Assembly: GCF_002368335.1 (NCBI RefSeq)
Contig: NZ_AP018288.1
Span: forward strand, 4,530,727-4,594,726
Length of the DNA stretch: 64,000 nt
Origin: Nostoc sp. NIES-4103
GTDB lineage: Bacteria; Cyanobacteriota; Cyanobacteriia; Cyanobacteriales; Nostocaceae
Reading direction: 5' to 3'
Positions 44,629-53,999 of this stretch are shown here, in pieces. The first letter of the stretch is position 1, and each line of letters begins with the position of its first letter. The notes below the pieces were generated by a model. The model was not told the origin of the DNA, did not search any database, and worked only from the letters and a program-made list of their open reading frames with translations. The position numbers and the translations under genes are program-made.

Positions 44629-46011
44629 TTAAATAGTACGTGAGAATTGTTTGTCTCGTTTTTGATAATGTGTATCAAAAACAACAGCAATATTTCTTAC
44701 CAGTAGTCTGCCAATATCTATAACTTGGATATGGCTTTTTGATATACTCACAAGTCCATCAGCTTCTAGTGGCTTTAATGCTTCTAATTCGTGAGAAAAA
44801 TAGTCATCGAAATTGATGTGATATTTATCTTCAATATCTTGTTTATACAACTGAAAGTGAGACATGATAGACATAATTATATCTCGTCTCATAATGTCGT
44901 CTGGCGTCAATTTGATGCCTTTATTAATTGGTAGTATATCGTTGGCAACTGCTTGATAATAATCCTTTAACTGCTTGTGGTTTTGAAAGTAACCATCCTT
45001 TAACATACTGATAGATGTAGCACCAAAGCCAAACAATTCGGTTTCAGCGTGGGTAGTGTAACCTTGGAAGTTGCGCTGTAGAGTCCGATCGCGTTGGGCG
45101 ATCGCTAGCTCATCATCAGATTTAGCAAAATGATCCATGCCAATAAATACATACTGGCTACTTGTCAATTCCTCAATGGTCATTTTCAAAATTTCTAACT
45201 TTTCCTGTGGTTTAGGCAATGCTTCTTGAGGAATATTTTTTTGTGCTGGCTTCAACCAAGGTATATAAGCAAAGTTAAACACAACAATTCGGTCTGGGTC
45301 TAATGCAATTGTCTTTTTGACTGTTTCTCTAAATGTCTGGAGAGTTTGATAAGGCAGACCATAAATTAAATCAACATTCACACTTTCAAACTTAGCTGCT
45401 TTAATCCAGCCCATAACATCAAGCAGCATTTCTTCTGGCTGGATGCGATTCACAGCGGCTTGCACTTGGTAATTGAAATCTTGGATACCAAAACTAATGC
45501 GGTTAAATCCAATATCTCTCAAGAAGAAAATGTAGTTTTTATCAACATAACGAGGATTAATCTCAATAGAAATTTCTGCTTGTGGATCAATGGTGAAATA
45601 TTGAGTAATATTTTTCCACAATAATTCAACTTGATGACGTTCCAAGTAGTTAGGTGTTCCGCCACCCCAATGGATCTGAAGCACCTTTCTATCTGGATCA
45701 ATTAAGGTTGACGTGTTCTTAATTTCTCTAACCAGATTCTCCACATAAGGTTCAGCAATTTTTTTGTTGTTAGAAATTACTGTATTACAGCCACAGAAGT
45801 AGCAAGCAGTTTGACAAAACGGTATGTGGAAATATAAAGATAGCGGAGTTTTTCTTTGGTTTGAAGAAGCGATCGCGGCTTGAAAATCAGTAGCGGTAAA
45901 TCCTTCGCTTAACTCTGTAGCGGGTGGGTAACTGGTGTATCTGGGCGCTGGAGTATCGTACTTTTTGATCATATCCAGATCAAATTTGACACCAGGTGAT
46001 AAAAAAACCAT
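44629..46011 (-). CDS. hemN: Oxygen-independent coproporphyrinogen III oxidase
   Basis: A radical-SAM enzyme (460 aa) that turns coproporphyrinogen III into protoporphyrinogen IX without oxygen. The cluster motif is FCQTACYFCGCN (CxxxCxxCxC, C66, C70, C73, C75). Further landmarks are HWGGGTPNYL, ISIEINPRYVD, NRISFGIQDF and VNVDLIYGLPYQT, and the HemN C-terminal domain is complete. I start at ATG 46011 because GGAGG is 5 nt upstream; the preceding TTG is too close. The heme oxygenase gene lies about 160 bp upstream on the same strand. In Synechocystis the equivalent gene works under low oxygen. Confidence 0.95.
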   Translation of the reverse strand: MVFLSPGVKFDLDMIKKYDTPAPRYTSYPPATELSEGFTATDFQAAIASSNQRKTPLSLYFHIPFCQTACYFCGCNTVISNNKKIAEPYVENLVREIKNTSTLIDPDRKVLQIHWGGGTPNYLERHQVELLWKNITQYFTIDPQAEISIEINPRYVDKNYIFFLRDIGFNRISFGIQDFNYQVQAAVNRIQPEEMLLDVMGWIKAAKFESVNVDLIYGLPYQTLQTFRETVKKTIALDPDRIVVFNFAYIPWLKPAQKNIPQEALPKPQEKLEILKMTIEELTSSQYVFIGMDHFAKSDDELAIAQRDRTLQRNFQGYTTHAETELFGFGATSISMLKDGYFQNHKQLKDYYQAVANDILPINKGIKLTPDDIMRRDIIMSIMSHFQLYKQDIEDKYHINFDDYFSHELEALKPLEADGLVSISKSHIQVIDIGRLLVRNIAVVFDTHYQKRDKQFSRTI

Positions 46012-46021
46012 CAAAACCTCC

Positions 46022-46100
46022 GAGGGACTGGGGACTGGGGACTAGGGACTAGGGACTAGGGACTAGGGACTAGGGACTGGGGACTGGGGGAGGGTATAGG
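46022..46100. repeat. GGGACTG/GGGACTA heptamer repeats
   Basis: About nine units of GGGACTG or GGGACTA between hemN and the heme oxygenase gene, followed by AATACCCAATACCC units (46136-46160). Confidence 0.85.
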
Positions 46101-46170
46101 AAGAAATTTAGTTGAGTGAAGAGCGTTTTTCTTCCTAATACCCAATACCCAATACCCAGTCCTCAATACC

Positions 46171-46881
46171 CTAATTAGCTATTTCGGTGCTGCCGGGGTT
46201 ATCAGAACGCGTTAGGCTATTGAACAATACTTGACCAAAGGCTTTGATTAAATTTCCTTCTAGTTCTTGAGCCATTTGCATGTTAGACTCGAAGGCATTA
46301 TTAGCTTCTGCAACAATCCTTTCTACCATTACATCATCGATGGGCAGTGCGTTTAGAGCCTGACGATACTTTTCCTTAAATGCTTTTTTGTCAGGAATCT
46401 GCTCAAAATTATAAAAAGATGTGCCTTCGTAACCAGATAAGTTCAAGGTTGACTGAGCAATTTTTTGTAACATCTGACCGCCAGAGAGGTCACCCATGTA
46501 GCGGGTATAGGTATGACCTATCAACAGAATAGGTTCGTTAGCAGACAGTTGCTGAATACGAGCAATGTAGATCTGGGCAGCTTTTGAAGGGGTAATTTGT
46601 CCTTTCCACTCATTACCGTAATAGAACAGCATATCTTTTTCTAGAGAGGCTTGGCGATTCAATTCTGGGAAATAAACCGTACCAAGAACTGGATGGTTTT
46701 GGTAGCTTGCTATTGCTGCTTCTAGTTCGCTGTAGATGTAATACAAGTTGCCTAAAAATTTGGCGAAACACTCCCTATCCACAAGCCCTTTGAGAAAACA
46801 TTTCATGAATCCCACATTTTCCGCCGCTGTGTGAGCTTGTCGCGTACCAGAGCGCAGTTTGACGGCTAGATTGCTACTCAT
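46171..46881 (-). CDS. ho: Heme oxygenase (biliverdin-producing)
   Basis: A 236-aa heme oxygenase that opens heme to biliverdin, the first step toward phycobilins. The proximal histidine is in RSGTRQAHTAAENVGF and the distal-helix signature is YTRYMGDLSGGQML. The length and the AAENVGFMKCFLKG block match cyanobacterial HO1/HO2. Its place beside hemN and acsF points to the HO2 type, which in Synechocystis is induced by low oxygen. The ribosome site AAGGAAG is 5 nt before the ATG. Confidence 0.95.
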   Translation of the reverse strand: MSSNLAVKLRSGTRQAHTAAENVGFMKCFLKGLVDRECFAKFLGNLYYIYSELEAAIASYQNHPVLGTVYFPELNRQASLEKDMLFYYGNEWKGQITPSKAAQIYIARIQQLSANEPILLIGHTYTRYMGDLSGGQMLQKIAQSTLNLSGYEGTSFYNFEQIPDKKAFKEKYRQALNALPIDDVMVERIVAEANNAFESNMQMAQELEGNLIKAFGQVLFNSLTRSDNPGSTEIAN

Positions 46882-47390
46882 TGTTGCTTCCTTGATAATT
46901 GGGAATTGGGAATTGGGAATTGGGCATTGGGCATTGGCTAATGGGACAACTCTTTGCTAGTCCCCATTACCTAGTCCCCAATCCCTAATCTTGGTCAATG
47001 CCAGAGTTAGAAGATTGTTATTCTATGTTTAGAGAGGATCTGCATCACTCTATCCAGCACGTATCACTGCCGATACAGATCCCAGCTATTTTTATTTTTC
47101 TCTCACAAAATTATTTAACTATCAATAGTTCTATAACTATACAGCCATTAAGATTTCTTTATATTTACAGTCAGTTGCCAGTTGTCAGTTGTCAGGCGGT
47201 AGGGGTTATTCTTACTCTCATCTCCCTCATCCCCCTCATCCCCCTCATCCCCCATCTCCCCCGCTCCCCTGCCCCCCTGCTTCCTTCAGGTATTTGTCTC
47301 AAATAGCTTTTCAATAATTTAACTGATGTGTTGCAACACCATTTCATGCTTATATAACTTTTGAAGCATAAAATAATATTAAGGAGTTTC
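46882..47390. other. Divergent promoter region between heme oxygenase and acsF
   Basis: A 510-bp spacer that must hold the promoters of both divergent genes. Its left part is GGGAATT/GGGCATT heptamers (46895-46937). At 47215-47280 is a run of CTCATCCCCCTC units. The last 100 bp before acsF are AT-rich. I could not recognise a regulator site. Confidence 0.5.
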
Positions 47391-48467
47391 ATGATCAAGT
47401 CTCTCGAAACCCCAGAGCCGCAGTTGCTAAAGCCAGGTGTTAAAGCACCTGTTCAGGAAACGTTGTTAACACCCAGGTTTTACACCACTGACTTTGAGGC
47501 AGTGGCGAATTTAGATATTTCGGCAAATGAAACTGAGTTACGGGCAGTTATTGAAGAATTACGTGCTGACTATAACCGCCATCACTTTGTACGTGATGAA
47601 GAGTTTAAGCAGAACTGGGATCATATTACTGGAGAAAGACGCCGCGCTTTTATTGATTTTCTAGAACGTTCTTGCACTTCAGAATTTTCTGGGTTTCTTT
47701 TATTCAAAGAGTTATCTCGCCGACTCAAAGAGCGAAATCCCCTATTGTCAGATGCTTTTGATTTTTTAGCACGGGATGAAGCACGCCATGCGGGATTTCT
47801 CAATAAGTCAATGGCAGATTTGAATCTCTCGTTAGATTTAAGCTATTTAACCAAGCATCGCACATATACTTTTTTCCCGCCAGAGTGGGTTATTTACACA
47901 GTATATCTCTCGGAGAAAATTGGTTACTGGCGTTATATCTTAGTGCATCGCCACATGGAGGCGAACCCAGAATATCAGTTTTATCCGCTGTTCCGCAAAT
48001 TTGAGAGTTGGTGTCAGGACGAAAATCGACACGGGGATTTCTTTAAAGCACTGCTGCGATCGCAACCTCAGTTATGGAACAATTGGAGAGCAAGGTTGTG
48101 GGTGCGTTTCTTCTTGCTGAGTGTGTTTGTCACCCACACAATCACAGTATTTGAACGGGCAACATTCTACGAATCTATTGGTATACATCCCCGCAAATAC
48201 AATAACAAAGTAATTCAAGAGACAAATAACACTTCTGCACGGGCATTCCCCCTCATCTTGAATACCAATCACCCGGCATTTTTCTGGCGGTTAGAACAGT
48301 GTTGCGAAAATAGTCTCAAGCTAACAGCAATTAACCAAAGTAAACGTCCCAAGATTGTCAAATTCTTCCAGAAAATCCCCCCAATTACTGCCATCATCTG
48401 GAATATGTTGCGGCTTTACCTCATCAAACCCATTGATGCCGAATTAACACGAGAAACAGTTCGTTAA
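47391..48467 (+). CDS. acsF: Mg-protoporphyrin IX monomethyl ester oxidative cyclase
   Basis: A 358-aa di-iron enzyme that forms the fifth ring of chlorophyll using oxygen. Landmarks are the iron ligands in FVRDEEF, RSCTSEFSGFLLFKEL and FLARDEARHAGF, and the conserved CQDENRHGDFFKAL. I start at ATG 47391 because AAGGAG lies 5 nt upstream. Cyanobacteria often keep two cyclases; the company of heme oxygenase and hemN here suggests this is the ChlA(II)-type copy for micro-oxic conditions. That is inference. Confidence 0.95.
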   Translation: MIKSLETPEPQLLKPGVKAPVQETLLTPRFYTTDFEAVANLDISANETELRAVIEELRADYNRHHFVRDEEFKQNWDHITGERRRAFIDFLERSCTSEFSGFLLFKELSRRLKERNPLLSDAFDFLARDEARHAGFLNKSMADLNLSLDLSYLTKHRTYTFFPPEWVIYTVYLSEKIGYWRYILVHRHMEANPEYQFYPLFRKFESWCQDENRHGDFFKALLRSQPQLWNNWRARLWVRFFLLSVFVTHTITVFERATFYESIGIHPRKYNNKVIQETNNTSARAFPLILNTNHPAFFWRLEQCCENSLKLTAINQSKRPKIVKFFQKIPPITAIIWNMLRLYLIKPIDAELTRETVR

Positions 48468-48904
48468 TTCGTATGGCTGTATAAAGAGTTGACTGCAAAG
48501 CAGGGTTTCTGACTCAATCTCACTTCTGACAATCGCTTCAACTAGAATCTTTAAGACACAATTGCATTGCTCTGCGTAAATCATAAATCTATATTATTTT
48601 GAGTACATTTCCCTCAGCATTCAACACAGATAAATCTATGCTGGGCACGATGAAATATAAAATTTATAAATAGCTTTCAAAATGACTCGTAAAATTGATT
48701 TTTTCTCTCTGCACTCTCTGCGCCTCTGCGGTTTAAAATTATTTATTTAACCACAGAGGCACTAAGAACACAGAGGTAAGAGACAAAAGAGGAATTTCTT
48801 CACTAAGATTTTTACCCACATTAAAAGCGCTACTATGGTTGTTCCATAGTTTGCACTTCTAATATGACTTTTGATCAATGCGATCGCCCCAAATTTCAGA
48901 AAAA
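48468..48904. other. Intergenic region
   Basis: About 440 bp. Near 48708-48775 are paired spacer motifs CTCTGCGCCTCTGCGGTT and AACCACAGAGGCACTAAGA, which form an inverted repeat. Nothing else is recognised. Confidence 0.5.
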
Positions 48905-49609
48905 TTAAGAAGCCACTGCAACTTTTTCTAGTGTTTTCCCTATCTGTTGATTAATATTTAACTCACTACGCAACTTCTCTATGGGAGTTTCCCATAAAGT
49001 ATTCCATTGAATGCCAAACAGGGGTTTTGCTTGTTTTCCTAGTAACCATCCCTGAACTAATGCATTCATGTATTGTTCACAGTGTTCAATATCTTCAATC
49101 GCAGTTTTCAACAAATTTTTGGCAAGCAATGCCAAAAATATAGGGTATGGATAAATTTGTGCTACATAAAATGCTTCTAGCTGCATTTCTCCGGCTATGG
49201 TAATGTCAGAATTAGTAACGACGTGCCAAATGTCATGGGTTTCTAAAAGATGAATGCGTGGAAATGACTTTTCATCAATAACTTCTGGAGTTTGAGGAGG
49301 AGTTAAACCACATTTGAGCATATGATCTGCATAGGCATAACCTAGAGTGTTTTTTGGCAACTGGTGTAATTGTTGCAAATCGACTTTTCCCAAACGGGGG
49401 CGTTCCTGCAAAGCTTTTTGACCTTGTTGAGAGCGCGAGATGAATTCTATAACTTTTCGTAAGCTAGAAGGCTTGTTGAGTACATTTGACAGTCGTCCAA
49501 TTGCGGTAAAATTACCATAAGGAGCTTTGACAAGTTGCATAAAGTGGTATCCAATTACTAAAGAATCCCACTTTTGTTTGAGATTATTTACAAAACCCAT
49601 ATTTTTCAT
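48905..49609 (-). CDS. Coq4 family protein
   Basis: A 234-aa homologue of Coq4, known in eukaryotes from ubiquinone synthesis. The zinc motif HDxxH(x)nE appears as ETHDIWHVVTNSD followed by GEMQLEAF. The surrounding YADHMLKCGLTP, and the C-terminal LFGIQWNTLWETPIEKLR, also fit the family. Cyanobacteria make plastoquinone rather than ubiquinone, so the substrate is open. The gene converges with acsF and may belong to the same low-oxygen neighbourhood, but is not in its operon. Confidence 0.88.
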   Translation of the reverse strand: MKNMGFVNNLKQKWDSLVIGYHFMQLVKAPYGNFTAIGRLSNVLNKPSSLRKVIEFISRSQQGQKALQERPRLGKVDLQQLHQLPKNTLGYAYADHMLKCGLTPPQTPEVIDEKSFPRIHLLETHDIWHVVTNSDITIAGEMQLEAFYVAQIYPYPIFLALLAKNLLKTAIEDIEHCEQYMNALVQGWLLGKQAKPLFGIQWNTLWETPIEKLRSELNINQQIGKTLEKVAVAS

Positions 49610-50030
49610 CCTAAATTTAAAAGCTTTGGTATTGGCTACATCGGGCTAAAAATATATACTAAGCTGTTCCATATAAAGATAGTATATCTAATTGTGTTGA
49701 TAGCTTGATTAATATGTATGAAGCGATCGCTTCTGAGATTTTTACATATGTATTTAATTAAAAATGGCGATCGTTAACACTAAACTTAACCAGTAAGTGT
49801 GTAGAGGGGTAACACTTTGTTGCAGCCATCATTGATGAATTACTCCCCTATTTTTAGCTTTTAGCTAACTAGGTATAATCGGCGATAAAATTTTATATTA
49901 ATTGTATATTTTTTATATTAAAATTTTAAAGCTATAACTGGTAGCTGTACAAAAACTGCTTTGCAAGCTGCTAGCTGAGCATCCATAAGCAAAGAGCGCA
50001 AAACTAAGCAGACATTGTGCCTAAAAGATA
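49610..50030. other. Intergenic region, divergent promoters
   Basis: A 420-bp AT-rich spacer between the divergent Coq4-like and isomerase genes. An AT-rich stretch at 49885-49930 could hold promoters. No repeat or RNA gene is evident. Confidence 0.5.
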
Positions 50031-50768
50031 ATGACCACTGAAGCACTCCAAATTGGCAACCGGACAATCAAGGCTAGTGAACTGATTCCTTTACTAGCCA
50101 GTTACCAAATGCTACCGCAATTACTGCGGGAATTAATTATCGACGAGGCGATCGCACCAATAGAGTGTACACCGCAAGAAGTAGACCAGGCTAAAAAGCA
50201 GTTCTACGCTGAAAAACATTTAACAAAAGAAGCTGAAATTCAAGCATGGATGGCTTATCATGGTCTAACTGCAAGTCAGTTAGAAACTATTACTGTGCGG
50301 AAGTTGAAACTGGAAAAATTCAAACAAGCTACTTGGGGTAACAAACTCGAATCCTATTTTTTTCAGTCTAAAGCAAAACTCGACAAAGTAATTTATTCGC
50401 TGTTACGAACCCAAGATGTAGGTATAGCCCAAGAACTATACTTCCGCATTCAAGCAAAAGAACAAACCTTTGCAGAAGTCGCAAGACAATATTCACAAGG
50501 GCCAGAAGCCCAAACTGGTGGCTTAGTTGGCCCGGTTGAACTCAATTCACTGCATCCAGCAATGGTGCAACTGCTGACTAGCAGTCAACCAAATCAAGTC
50601 TTACCTCCTACTCGTATCGCTGAGTGGTTTGTAATTCTGCGGCTGGAGAAATTTATCCCAGCACAACTAGACGAACCCATGAAAGCACGTCTTTTGAATG
50701 AACTGTTTGAAACTTGGGTACAAGAACAGAGAAAGCAAATAACATCTTTGCCAATAGTTGGGGAATAG
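50031..50768 (+). CDS. Parvulin-type peptidylprolyl isomerase (SurA-like)
   Basis: A 245-aa protein. Residues 1-115 are helical (chaperone-like, LPQLLRELIIDEAIAP). A parvulin rotamase domain follows (about 125-215), with FAEVARQYSQGPEAQTGGLVGPV and a loop ending ADW-like IAEWFVILRLE. There is no signal peptide, so it is probably cytosolic or released with an ABC export system. Such isomerases commonly lie beside HlyB-type exporters in cyanobacteria, and here an ABC exporter gene faces it across a tandem repeat. Confidence 0.9.
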   Translation: MTTEALQIGNRTIKASELIPLLASYQMLPQLLRELIIDEAIAPIECTPQEVDQAKKQFYAEKHLTKEAEIQAWMAYHGLTASQLETITVRKLKLEKFKQATWGNKLESYFFQSKAKLDKVIYSLLRTQDVGIAQELYFRIQAKEQTFAEVARQYSQGPEAQTGGLVGPVELNSLHPAMVQLLTSSQPNQVLPPTRIAEWFVILRLEKFIPAQLDEPMKARLLNELFETWVQEQRKQITSLPIVGE

Positions 50769-51060
50769 GGGATTGGGGATTGGGAATTGGGAATTGGGAA
50801 TTGGGGATTGGGAATTGGGAATTGGTGAGCCAGCGCGGTCTTGGGGGTCTCCCCCATGAGCGACTGGCGAACCCGAAGGGGAATTGGGGATTGGGAATTG
50901 GGAATTGGGGATTGAATACAGAGTACAAGTATTAGCAATTGGATAAAAGTATGAAGAGTTAGGAATTAGAGATTATGAATTTAAGAATGGTGTCAAAGCG
51001 AATTATATCTTAGCCCACATTCCCCATTCCCCATTCCCCATTCCCCATTCCCCATTCCCT
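50769..51060. repeat. GGGAATT heptamer repeats with an inserted palindromic element
   Basis: GGGAATT/GGGGATT units at 50766-50825 and 50881-50917 are interrupted at 50829-50880 by a copy of the CGGTCTTGGGGG...CGAACCCGAAGGG repeat. CCCCATT units fill 51017-51059. The arrangement suggests the palindromic repeat jumped into an existing heptamer tract. Confidence 0.8.
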
Positions 51061-51062
51061 AT

Positions 51063-52787
51063 TTAACTAAATTGCTGAGCATAAAATCTGGCGTAACGAT
51101 GCTCAAGGGCTAATAATTCTTCATGGGTTCCCGATTCGACAATTTGTCCTTGTTCTAAAACTAAAATGCGATCGCATCGCCGCACTGTACTCAGACGATG
51201 AGCAATAATAAACACTGTGCGGTTGTGCATCAGTCTTTCGAGTGCTTCCTGTACTAGTGCTTCTGACTCAGAATCTAGTGCAGATGTGGCTTCATCAAGA
51301 ATCAAAATCCGTGGGTTCAGCAAAACAGCACGGGCGATGGCAATTCTTTGCCGTTGTCCACCTGATAAATTGACTCCCCGTTCGCCTACCCAAGTATTAT
51401 AACCTTCTGGTAGCTGGGTAATAAATTGATGAGCATTAGCAATTTTGGCTGCTGCGGCTACTGCTTCTATATCAAAATTATCTTGGCCAAAAGCGATATT
51501 TTGGGCAATAGTTCCAGAAAACATGATGGTTTCTTGGGGAACAATACCAATTTGTCGCCGCAAACTTTCAAGGGTGACATGGCGAATATCAACACCATCT
51601 ATTAATATTTGACCAGATGCCGCGTCATAAAAGCGAGGTAGGAGATTTACAAATGTGGTTTTACCAGCGCCAGAGGCACCCACAAGAGCGATCGCTTCAC
51701 CTGGCAATGCCAACAAACTGATATCTTTTAAAACAGGTTCACCAGGTTTGTAGGCAAAGGACACATGATGATATTCCACTTTCCCCTTGACTGGGGGGAG
51801 AATAATAGCATTTGACTTTTCTTGTACCGTCGGTTGAATAGCCATCAATTCAAAAACGCGGTCAACAGATGCTTCACCCTGCTTAAATTCGTTGTAGTTA
51901 TTAGTAGTATGACCAATGGGATCAATTAATAATCCCGCAGCAGCAAGGTAGCTGAAAAACTCTCCCACTGTTAAGTTGTTTTGAGCAATTTGCCATGCTC
52001 CCACCAACAATAAAGATAAAGCACTCAAAGCTTCTAAAAATCCCACTATGGGAATTTGAATTGCTTTTAACCTTTCTGCGGAATATTTTGCTTGAAAACT
52101 ACGTTCTGCTTCATAGCTAAACCGGGAAATTTCATAAAATTCGGCAGCAAAAGCTTTTACAAGACGAATACCGCTGAAAACTTCCGTGAGAATTGCCGAT
52201 AAATCAGACACACGATTTTGGCTTTTTAAAGAATACTTGCGTAACCTTTCACCGAACCAGCCAATTACAATACCCATCAATGGTGCAACAATCACTGTCG
52301 CTAGTGTTAATTGCCAATTGAGGTAAATCATGTAGATGGGAATTGCCACCAACTGCAAAACGCAGGGAATAAAATCGTGAAACAGTTTATTTACCACTTC
52401 TCCTACTCGGTCAACATCTTCGGTGAGGCGGTAAGATAAATCACCTGCTTTTGCTGCTTCAAAATAGCTTAAATCCAGCTTTTGCAGGTGGGTGTATGCC
52501 TGCTTACGGAGATTAAAAGCAACTCTTAAAGCAACTTTCGCCATGTAGATATCTTGTACAGATTGAAAGAAACCTCGTACAAGAAACACCAAGGCTAAAA
52601 TTCCAGCTAGTTGAGCGATCGCTACTACATTACCTTGTCCAAAGGGAGTTGCCAATTTACCCGCGAGATTAATCAAGATTAATGTCGCCAGTACATATCC
52701 CAAGATGCCAACACATCCCTTCGTAATGTTTTGCCACTGGGGCCGGATATAGGGTAGCAGTTGCCAGTAGTTAGAACGAGTTTTCAA
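51063..52787 (-). CDS. ABC transporter ATP-binding/permease protein (exporter)
   Basis: A 574-aa half-transporter of the MsbA/HlyB class. Residues about 20-310 form the six-helix membrane domain. The ATPase domain shows Walker A (GASGAGKTT), signature LSGGQRQRIAIARA, Walker B (ILILDEATSALD) and the H-loop (FIIAHRLSTV). It has no N-terminal peptidase or CLD domain, so a lipid or small-molecule substrate is as likely as a peptide. The start is TTG 52787. It converges with the isomerase gene. Confidence 0.94.
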   Translation of the reverse strand: MKTRSNYWQLLPYIRPQWQNITKGCVGILGYVLATLILINLAGKLATPFGQGNVVAIAQLAGILALVFLVRGFFQSVQDIYMAKVALRVAFNLRKQAYTHLQKLDLSYFEAAKAGDLSYRLTEDVDRVGEVVNKLFHDFIPCVLQLVAIPIYMIYLNWQLTLATVIVAPLMGIVIGWFGERLRKYSLKSQNRVSDLSAILTEVFSGIRLVKAFAAEFYEISRFSYEAERSFQAKYSAERLKAIQIPIVGFLEALSALSLLLVGAWQIAQNNLTVGEFFSYLAAAGLLIDPIGHTTNNYNEFKQGEASVDRVFELMAIQPTVQEKSNAIILPPVKGKVEYHHVSFAYKPGEPVLKDISLLALPGEAIALVGASGAGKTTFVNLLPRFYDAASGQILIDGVDIRHVTLESLRRQIGIVPQETIMFSGTIAQNIAFGQDNFDIEAVAAAAKIANAHQFITQLPEGYNTWVGERGVNLSGGQRQRIAIARAVLLNPRILILDEATSALDSESEALVQEALERLMHNRTVFIIAHRLSTVRRCDRILVLEQGQIVESGTHEELLALEHRYARFYAQQFS

Positions 52788-53126
52788 GCTGTCAATTCCA
52801 CAAAAATATTTTCCTTTGTTTGACGCTATCAGCTTTTGCGTAGTTTCTCACAGCATTTTTCAAATGTCGAACAAAGGCAGGTGTTGAGAATCTGTCTTTT
52901 ATCGGCATTTTTACATCACTAGTCTAGCCTCACACCGCTAGGGTGAAATGAGGACTTATGGCAAAAACTGACTCCACAGGATAATTACACCACAAGGGGA
53001 TTGAAGTAAATAGGTGATGTGTCTGATTTGAAGAGACTACTAACCAAGATTTTATAGTTATTTTTGGTTGAATGGCTGTTTGTATGGAGGTATTGTTTGC
53101 ATTTTATACTTGGTGGATTAATCAAT
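52788..53126. other. Intergenic region, no feature recognised
   Basis: A 339-bp spacer between two minus-strand genes. It should contain the promoter of the ABC exporter gene. I see no repeats, RNA or further genes. Confidence 0.5.
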
Positions 53127-53549
53127 TTACCAATTGTCTAATATCAGATTTGCATCTTCGCTAATTAGCTCAAGAGGGGATTGAGCTGCCGATTCTATAA
53201 TCATCTTCGCTTCAGGAGTTCCGATTTCTGCTAATGCTAGGAGAGACTTTCTTGGCACATTGAGCCATTCATCATAAGACCATCGATATGTCAATGCCTT
53301 GGATAATGCAGGAATTGCTCTTTCATCGCGCAATACATCCAAAAGTTCAATAACTGATTCATGAAGACCATTATTACTCTCATCATTGAGGATTTGACAA
53401 AGTATAGGTGTGTAATCCTTTGATAGGTTACTCCATGCTGCCATCATGATAAACCAAGCCCCAGGATAATCTGGATTTGAAGCATATTTTTCCAACTCCT
53501 GAATCACTTCACTAACTGAAGGAGGTGATGTCTCAAATTCTTTGTTCAT
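53127..53549 (-). CDS. HEAT-repeat-like protein
   Basis: A 140-aa all-helical protein. The phrase LLDVLRDERAIPALSKALT and the following RKSLLALAEIGTPEAKMIIE are typical HEAT-like (phycobilin-lyase-related) repeats. It has too few repeats to be a lyase. A binding role is likely, but the partner is unknown. The ribosome site AAAGGAG is immediately before the ATG, closer than usual. Confidence 0.75.
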   Translation of the reverse strand: MNKEFETSPPSVSEVIQELEKYASNPDYPGAWFIMMAAWSNLSKDYTPILCQILNDESNNGLHESVIELLDVLRDERAIPALSKALTYRWSYDEWLNVPRKSLLALAEIGTPEAKMIIESAAQSPLELISEDANLILDNW

Positions 53550-53984
53550 CTCCTTTAAAAGTCTTGATGATTCACTGGGTCTTGGAGAATCCTTGAATAA
53601 TTTCAGATATTTTTCAATCGTGTTACTTATAGCAGTCGCCAGTAGTGTTAGGACATCAACAGATAATAAAACCTAGACACAAAAAGACTTTTCACCCAGT
53701 CACCAGTCCCCAGTCCCTAGTCCCTAGCTATATCATTCTCAAACCCTGATTATTTCATTACAGTAGCAATCATAAAGTCTCTGCTATTACTTCACTTCGT
53801 ACCCTGCGGGAAGGCGTTCCGCTAACGTAATGACAAGTATGCATCCGAACTTGATATTATATATATATTTTCATACTTACAAATTACTGAGCTTTGCAGA
53901 GCTTCTAATTTCATCGTTATAACATCAGTTAGCCTATTTTGTAATTTATTGATTGATACTTGAAAAGTAGTTAATATCAACCTC
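53550..53984. other. Intergenic region
   Basis: CCAGTCCCCAGTCCCTAGTCC units lie at 53700-53728. The palindromic motif TTCGTACCCTGCGGGAAGGCG is at 53793-53820. A reverse frame at 53822-54007 is not supported. Confidence 0.5.
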
Positions 53985-53999
53985 ATGAGAATTGCGACC

